In this document: positions 58,226 to 64,000 of the stretch, one piece after another | Numbering within the stretch: the stretch's first letter is position 1 | Layout: each line of letters starts with the position of its first letter | Assembly: GCA_022818135.1 (NCBI GenBank) | Contig: JAFMSR010000013.1 | Span: 29,363,081 to 29,427,080, forward strand | Direction of reading: 5' to 3' | Length of the DNA: 64,000 nt | Source of the DNA: Saxidomus purpurata | Taxonomy: Eukaryota > Mollusca > Bivalvia > Venerida > Veneridae | Program-made: the position numbers and the translations under genes | Notes under the pieces: model-generated | What the model was told of the DNA's origin: nothing | The model's input: only the letters and a program-made list of their open reading frames with translations | The model's database searches: none

Positions 58226-58845
58226 TATTTAAAATATTAGACTTCAAGGGACCATCACACTCACCTGCACAACTAGGCCGAGATGAAATCATTCATTTTC
58301 GCGATTTTTCATTCTTCCAGTATAATATTCATTAATAAAGGTATCATTTTAATATGTCATTTTTCAATAATTATAGTTTCATATCTAATTAAGCAATAGA
58401 ACAATAGCCTAACGAAGGTATATTCAAACTAATAATTTATAGTCTTGAGTAAACAGTATAATAGTTCTGTACATTCAATGTTATCTGAATTTCCCATTTC
58501 AAAACTAAAGCCTTATTAGAAACGTTGCAACAAACATTTGCCAATGATACCATTATTCTGGAGAAAAGATGACCGACTTCTTGAATATTTATTGTCAAAA
58601 GAATGTGATAGTGTTTTGATGTCTATAAACTTTTTAGCAATAACGATATATATTGTCAAGAACAAAGTAACGAATACCAAGTCCTAGAATATTATACGTA
58701 CCTGTTTATTCCTTATCAGCATGTTTTCCCAAAGTGAATGTTTTTCATGTCTAATTATTTGACGTTTTCACCATTTTACGAGATTTTGCGTTTTCTGCAA
58801 AATGCCTTAAACATCACAAAACTTCAATTATCATCGCCATAGAGA
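58226..58845. other. No gene seen
   Basis: Nothing recognised. Confidence 0.5.
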
Positions 58846-59012
58846 TATTTTTACGTCAGGTCAATGTCTATTTCGTCACAGAGATATTTGTTTTGTCAGG
58901 TCAATGTATATTTCGTCACAGAGATATTTTTACGTCAGATCAATGTCTATTTCGTCACAGGGATATTTTTACTTCAGGTCAATGTCTATTTCGTCACAGA
59001 GATATTTTTTAC
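58846..59012 (+). repeat. 39-bp tandem repeat, four copies, left part
   Basis: The unit reads gagatatttttacgtcaggt then caatgtctatttcgtcaca. The array continues at 59518-59625 after an insertion. Confidence 0.92.
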
Positions 59013-59517
59013 GACATCTGAATAAAAGTCGAAAAGGATGATGTATTTGAAACTATGGAGATTAATCTTATCAGCTAATATTAATTCGATAAAAATAATG
59101 TCCATTGAAAAAGGGGAAGTAAATCTTGCCATTTAAAAAAGATGTAACCCGTCATAGAGATTATTGCATATCGGATGGGGATATCTGCAGTTTTTACCAG
59201 TGCTGGAAAATCTCATCTTACACCCCCCCCCCCCGTGTGAGACGACTTAGTACGTGAATTACTCATGACGTAACGTTATAAACAATGTGACGTCACTTTC
59301 CCAAACATAGCACCTAAAGAACGTTTGTTTTTATATTAAAATGCATCATTTCGATAAGTTTCAAAGTGAAATCTATTTCAAAGTGCAAGACAGTATGCAA
59401 GAAAAAGTTTCTTCCATGAGATACTTGGTTCGGCAGAGCCTCGTTCCCGCCAAAACAGTCCCCCTCAGTGACGGATATTTCGATCTGAACCCCGTGCTCA
59501 TATAAGAAACTAATATA
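59013..59517 (+). mobile_element. Composite insertion splitting the 39-bp array
   Basis: It contains, in order: a near-identical copy of 57845-57975 (59013-59150), a poly-C run near 59222, unique sequence, and the short form of the hairpin-containing element (59378-59516). The flanking array reads through if it is removed. Whether it entered as one unit or in steps is not clear. Confidence 0.65.
59378..59516 (+). repeat. Hairpin-containing element, copy 2, lacking the left hairpin arm
   Basis: Matches 1-51 plus 598-685 directly joined (acttggtt followed by cggcagagcctcg). It lacks the 45 bases that form the left arm of the hairpin in copy 1, as well as the retroposon. The right arm (gtgacggatatttcgatct) is intact. 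Confidence 0.8.
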
Positions 59518-59625
59518 GTTTTACGTCAGGTCATTGTCTATTTCTTCACAGAGATATTTTTACTTCAGGTCATTGTCTATTTCGTCACAGAGATATTTTT
59601 TACGCCAGACAATGTCTATTTTTAC
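59518..59625 (+). repeat. 39-bp tandem repeat, right part
   Basis: Two and a half more units of the 58846 array (tttacgtcaggtcattgtct, tcacagagatattttta). Confidence 0.85.
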
Positions 59626-62519
59626 TTAATTCTTTACAAATGTTAAACCCCTTTAAGTGATCGCCATAGTTGTTAAGAAGAATATTAATCGCTGATTATT
59701 AATTCTAGAAATATCAATTATTGTCAAAATTACAGCCAAATACACGAAAGTATACAGAAGTTTATTTCTTAGTGAACATTATTGTGAAAAAAGAGGGCCC
59801 AAGCTTGGAACAGTCATTAACAGCGTTAAGTACAAGTTATTTATTTCTAGGGTACATGTATTTGTTAATAAAAAACCATGATTTTTCCAATTAGCATACT
59901 TAATAACATGTTTCAGTCAACATTTTGCCGACAGATAAATTTTTATATAATTTTGCTGCTGGAAAGGGCCGTTTGCGAAGTTGAAAGAACTTGTGGCCCG
60001 ACCCATTTGCATTTTGTTTCGTTGTGTATATATGTCTTTGTATTAACATATGTGTTTGTTGCAATAAAATATGGTTAAACTAAAAAAAAGTAAACATCTT
60101 TAAAGAAATGGTTGAGTATAACTTGTTCTAAACAGATAGCATGTTCTTAGAGTTTCACTTGATAGTAATGTATCTTGGTATTTAGAACAGTACATGTGCA
60201 CTGTAATTTCCTTGACCATGGTTATACCATGCAACTCATCTTCTTCTTAAATAAATATCCGTTGTCATGTAAACGCACCAGTGGTCTTCTTTTATCGTGG
60301 TCTATTTGACAGAACAATTTGCGAGGCGCTTGGCAGCCATTTTACTTAGACACTAATGTTTTCTCTCACGAAATATATCTCTCCTCGCCCATTTATTAAC
60401 ATGTGTTCGTTATGGACAGGCTTCTTTCTTAACTCTAACCCCAATAAATTTTCTAATTGGACTTTTCTTTCTTTTATTTCAGATTATACCATTAATTGTT
60501 TAAAGCGATGCGCAACTGAACACTGTAGACTATGATCATGTCTAGACTTGAAAGATGTGCCATTTGGTCATGATCTGCAAAGGTAAAAAAGGTAGAAAAA
60601 TGGAGACTGAACGAATGTTTTCATATATTTTGTCAGATAAGAGAAAAGTAAATAAGACATACAACGAAAACACAATTTTGAGTTATATTGGTCTAAGACG
60701 CCTTGTTGTGGGACTTCTGAAAAATTGCATGCCTGTTTAATATCCATTAAAATTATAACTTGGCATGAATATTAATCAAATAGACGCATGATGCAGAACG
60801 TACAAGTTTCCTTGGCAACAAGTAATCCCATGACGATGAATTTGGACAAAATACAAGTTTTGATATTGCCGTACTGTATTTTTTGACAATTGCGCAAGTG
60901 CAGTCCACTGGGTATTGTGCTTATGATATGTATGCCTAGGATATCCGTGGGCGCTTTGTCCGAAGTTTGAGCCGAGCATAGTCAAGGTCGGCGAACAGCT
61001 GGTCGAAACATTTTATGATTCATGACGTGTTTCTGCAACAGAACTTTGTACAAGACGTTCATATTAAAAGTTGATTTTAAAACAAGCCTAAATATGTAAG
61101 TTAATTACCTTTCCAAATAACTTTCCAGCCGTTTGACCGGCCAATGACCCGTGTATAGAAATGGATATCTTAAACGGGCACGTCTTAACATGTAATATAC
61201 ACTTTGCATACCCCGCCATTGTACCCCACGCTTAAATGGTTAGAAATGTCCAAGGTACGCACTAACGGCTCTGGTTACGAAATTTATTGGTACGTATATC
61301 AACGGAGCATATATTGAGAAGAAAAATGTGGTTTTGTATGGAGTCGTAAGAAAGAGAACACACGTTTAGGAATTTTCAAAGTACAAACCTGTATTCGAAC
61401 AAAGGGTCTTGCGTTTTTTTCAAAACAAGATGATGGACGGCAAGTTCAACAACATTTAAGAAGGGAAGGGATATATAATTGTTATTGTTTTTTTACGTGG
61501 CATATGGGGATACATTTGTATATTAACCACCTCGGCATAATATTACCCTTGCCTAACGGCTCGGGTATTATTTAAATGAGCGAATATACCACTTCCAAAC
61601 AAAAAGAAAGAAAAACATTTAACATTAATTATGTGGAATTTTCTGAAAACCAAATCACATTTCACGTGCTTGTTAACTTTCAATTTGTCGCCATTATAGT
61701 AGTTGTTTGCCATTGGGACGCCGCTGTCTTGAAAAGGAGGGGATGATAAATTCGACCTAGGTGCTAAAGCTCTCGTTTTTTAGTCGAATGCAAAAGAACA
61801 TAAAAGGCAAGGCGCCAAAAGACGCCCCTAAACTTTGCTTGATAGAAGTTCCTTTATTACGCGTATGGAGCGCCCAAAGACTCCCCTACTCTTGCCTGAC
61901 AGCATTTCCATTGTAACATCCTGAAAAAGAGGCAACTAACATTTAACGTTAAAGGTAGAACTAAGTTTTGTTTAATGATGAATGGTATCGTCGCATCGTG
62001 GTAATAGATCTAATTAACTTTGGATGGAAGATGGATGCTAATGGTGTATGTCACAAATATGGCCTTAGACCAGACACTTAAGGGTAATAAACATTTTACA
62101 GTTGAACCTGTGTCACATGTAGTAACAACCGCGTCTAAGCAACCTGATTTGAGAAGCCCATACCAGCGTATCACAATCTGTCATTTTCCCGGCCTTTAGC
62201 CGGTACTGTTGGGTTCATGCCACTGAAGGCAGGCGAGTTACTCAATCATCAATATCCTCCGAGCGCTCAATCATATCTATCAAAGCTTCTGTTTTATATC
62301 TATTTTTTAAAACTCGGCAATAAATTTTATAGACGGATAGAGAATGTCAGACTGTATATCGTATTGTACCAAATAAGTTGTTCGAGTATTTTGACCAGTG
62401 AACATAAAACGACAAATAATTACAATTTTAAAGAACAACATATATCGAAAAAAAATGCCCCATTTTTACACAAATAATCAACAAAGAGGTCGTCTGTAAT
62501 AAATCGTTATTTACACAAT
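59626..62519. other. No gene seen
   Basis: 2.9 kb with weak open frames only (for example 60555-60740). Small hairpins such as ccggcctttagccgg near 62190. Nothing that can be called. Confidence 0.5.
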
Positions 62520-62722
62520 AATTGTACAACAACAACTTTACATAGATTAATGAATGATTTACGGCACTGTAACGTATGTTAAAACTCTGATTGTTAACCC
62601 GTTATAACTGTAATGTATAGCTTAAACTTTTAGGTTAGTAACAATACTAGCAAATATCCTACTGTTTATGCTTTTGAAGTTATTTGCTTTGACAACAGTT
62701 TTAGGGAGTGTGTCTTTAACTG
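62520..62722. mobile_element. Partial MITE, GGCACTCCCT family
   Basis: tattgtac-like start (aattgtacaacaacaacttt), then gtaatgtatagcttaaactt, gcttttgaagttatttgctt and the right end ttttagggagtgtgtcttt. Matches the right halves at 2520-2641 and 40850-41024. Confidence 0.6.
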
Positions 62723-64000
62723 CTCTCTGTTCTATTGAATGCAGTGTATATGGTATTCATTAGACACAAGCTCACTTTATCTACAAATTGCCTATTCTTC
62801 TGGTAATTAAACGTCCGACGCTTGGCGTTTGCAACAGACAGTAGGCTGATGATTTACTATGACATAAACAAATCCAAAATTGACAAATTACAAATTTTCG
62901 GTACTAGCACCGAATTCCACCCTTCAGTGGGTGATTCTCATAAATATATTCGGGTTTTGGAAGATTTATGCTACATTTGATAGACTTCGTGGAGTATTTA
63001 CTATATTAGTTTAAATTAACTCATAGAGCACCAGATTCAACCTTTAATGTTTTCCTGTATTCTCATGAGAGAAAATGAACACATACGTTTGTAATACATG
63101 TACAAGTCAATTAGTAACGAAATTGTAAACCGTATAGGCATCTACCTATATTATAATATTTGCGGCTATAACTTCAAAGTTATTTTTACAGCGTGGAATT
63201 GTAATGAAAACTTATTTCAATAATTGACAGGGCATACGCGCGCGCTAATGTTTGTTTCATGTCAGTAAATCTGAAGGGAATTTCACGGAATATTTTTGGT
63301 TAAGTTTGCAATACCCATGTCGATTATTTTACATGTTTTGTTTATTTATTGTTATATCTAATAAGAGACGGAGCCGCCTTTACTAAATGGTGGACTTCAT
63401 GAATAATTATTCAATTATTCATTGAAAATATAGGAACTGAGTCATTGGTATATTTGTTTTTCTTCAATATGAACCGCTGTTTTTGGTTTTGGCTGATACA
63501 AAATCTTTATTTAACTTCAAACGCCGTTCATTACATTAATAAGTTACTAAAAGTCACTTTCGGTTCAATGATCAGTTCCATAAATAACGACAGGATGAAA
63601 CCGTGTTTATTGTATGTTTTCCACTGAATTATAGAGTTTTCTCGGTGAAATAAAGTGGTAATCCAGAGTAGATTGCCATTTCTATTTTCACTGTTTTTGC
63701 TGATTGAGAATTACTCCGTCGCTCATGGTTTGACGGAGTGCAGATTTAACAAATGTTTCAATTTATATCTTGGCTAAAAAATTGATGTTTCAGTTTCATT
63801 AAATAATAAAGATAGATGTGATTCTTCAATACTGTAATCTGAAATAAACTTTAGAATTATTTTTGTTGCTTTATCAGTAATAATGATAGTAATGCGGTTC
63901 TTATTGTTATGGGGTTCTCCACACTCTGATTCCAAATTTTCCTGAATATTTTGTCAAGAAAGCATATATACAACAGAAAATTTGTTTCTGAGTGAAAAAT
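62723..64000. other. No gene seen
   Basis: AT-rich sequence to the window edge; no exon or repeat recognised. Confidence 0.5.

Noticed and set aside
62920..62950. Hairpin cacccttcagtgggtg as a histone mRNA stem-loop
   Set aside because: It does not match the histone consensus (GGCYCTTYTCAGRGCC), and no histone gene lies upstream.

Overview
The window is AT-rich animal nuclear DNA, most likely from a bivalve mollusc. The evidence is: intron-style 3' splice sites (tttatag) in front of single long coding exons; animal polyadenylation signals; an 84-bp-unit C2H2 zinc-finger array; two secreted leucine-rich-repeat proteins of the kind often named after the non-catalytic subunit of Oplophorus luciferase in bivalve annotations; tRNA-derived SINEs; and many short mobile elements, several with internal tandem repeats as is common in clams. 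The clade is an inference from family resemblance. Nothing bacterial or viral was recognised.

Layout. 0-6 kb: a hairpin element split by a retroposon carrying a long (TG)n tract, further 5'-truncated copies of that retroposon, and a dead multi-copy gene on the minus strand (3900-5325). 6.6-9.5 kb: one 2.8-kb fold-back transposon made almost wholly of palindromic tandem repeats and flanked by an 8-bp target duplication. 9.5-25 kb: no credible gene; interspersed repeats, two SINEs, a 21-bp minisatellite, and diverged duplicates of a block with a cluster of CCGGAA motifs (2.7, 14.9 and 18.4 kb). 25.7-28.5 kb: a zinc-finger array of about 33 units, of which 23 form an intact frame; the rest is cut off by a 1-bp insertion and then decays. 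29.5 kb: one exon-like minus-strand fragment of a mobile-element-type gene. 30-37.4 kb: several inverted-repeat elements, including two with arms of about 340-360 bp. 37.5-38.9 kb: leucine-rich-repeat gene 1. 39-54 kb: minisatellites, SINE pieces and an inverted pair of 340-bp repeats. 54.0-55.4 kb: leucine-rich-repeat gene 2, a same-strand paralogue of gene 1. 55.4-64 kb: fold-back repeats and minisatellites, including a 39-bp array split by a composite insertion; the last 4 kb is almost featureless.

Functionally only three loci look like host genes: the two secreted LRR proteins, which form a tandem pair about 16.5 kb apart, and the zinc-finger gene. There is no evidence that they act together. 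The rest of the window is a record of repeat turnover. The most unusual object is the fold-back element at 6641-9472, whose 21-bp units vary almost only at two positions and whose unit order is mirrored within the element.
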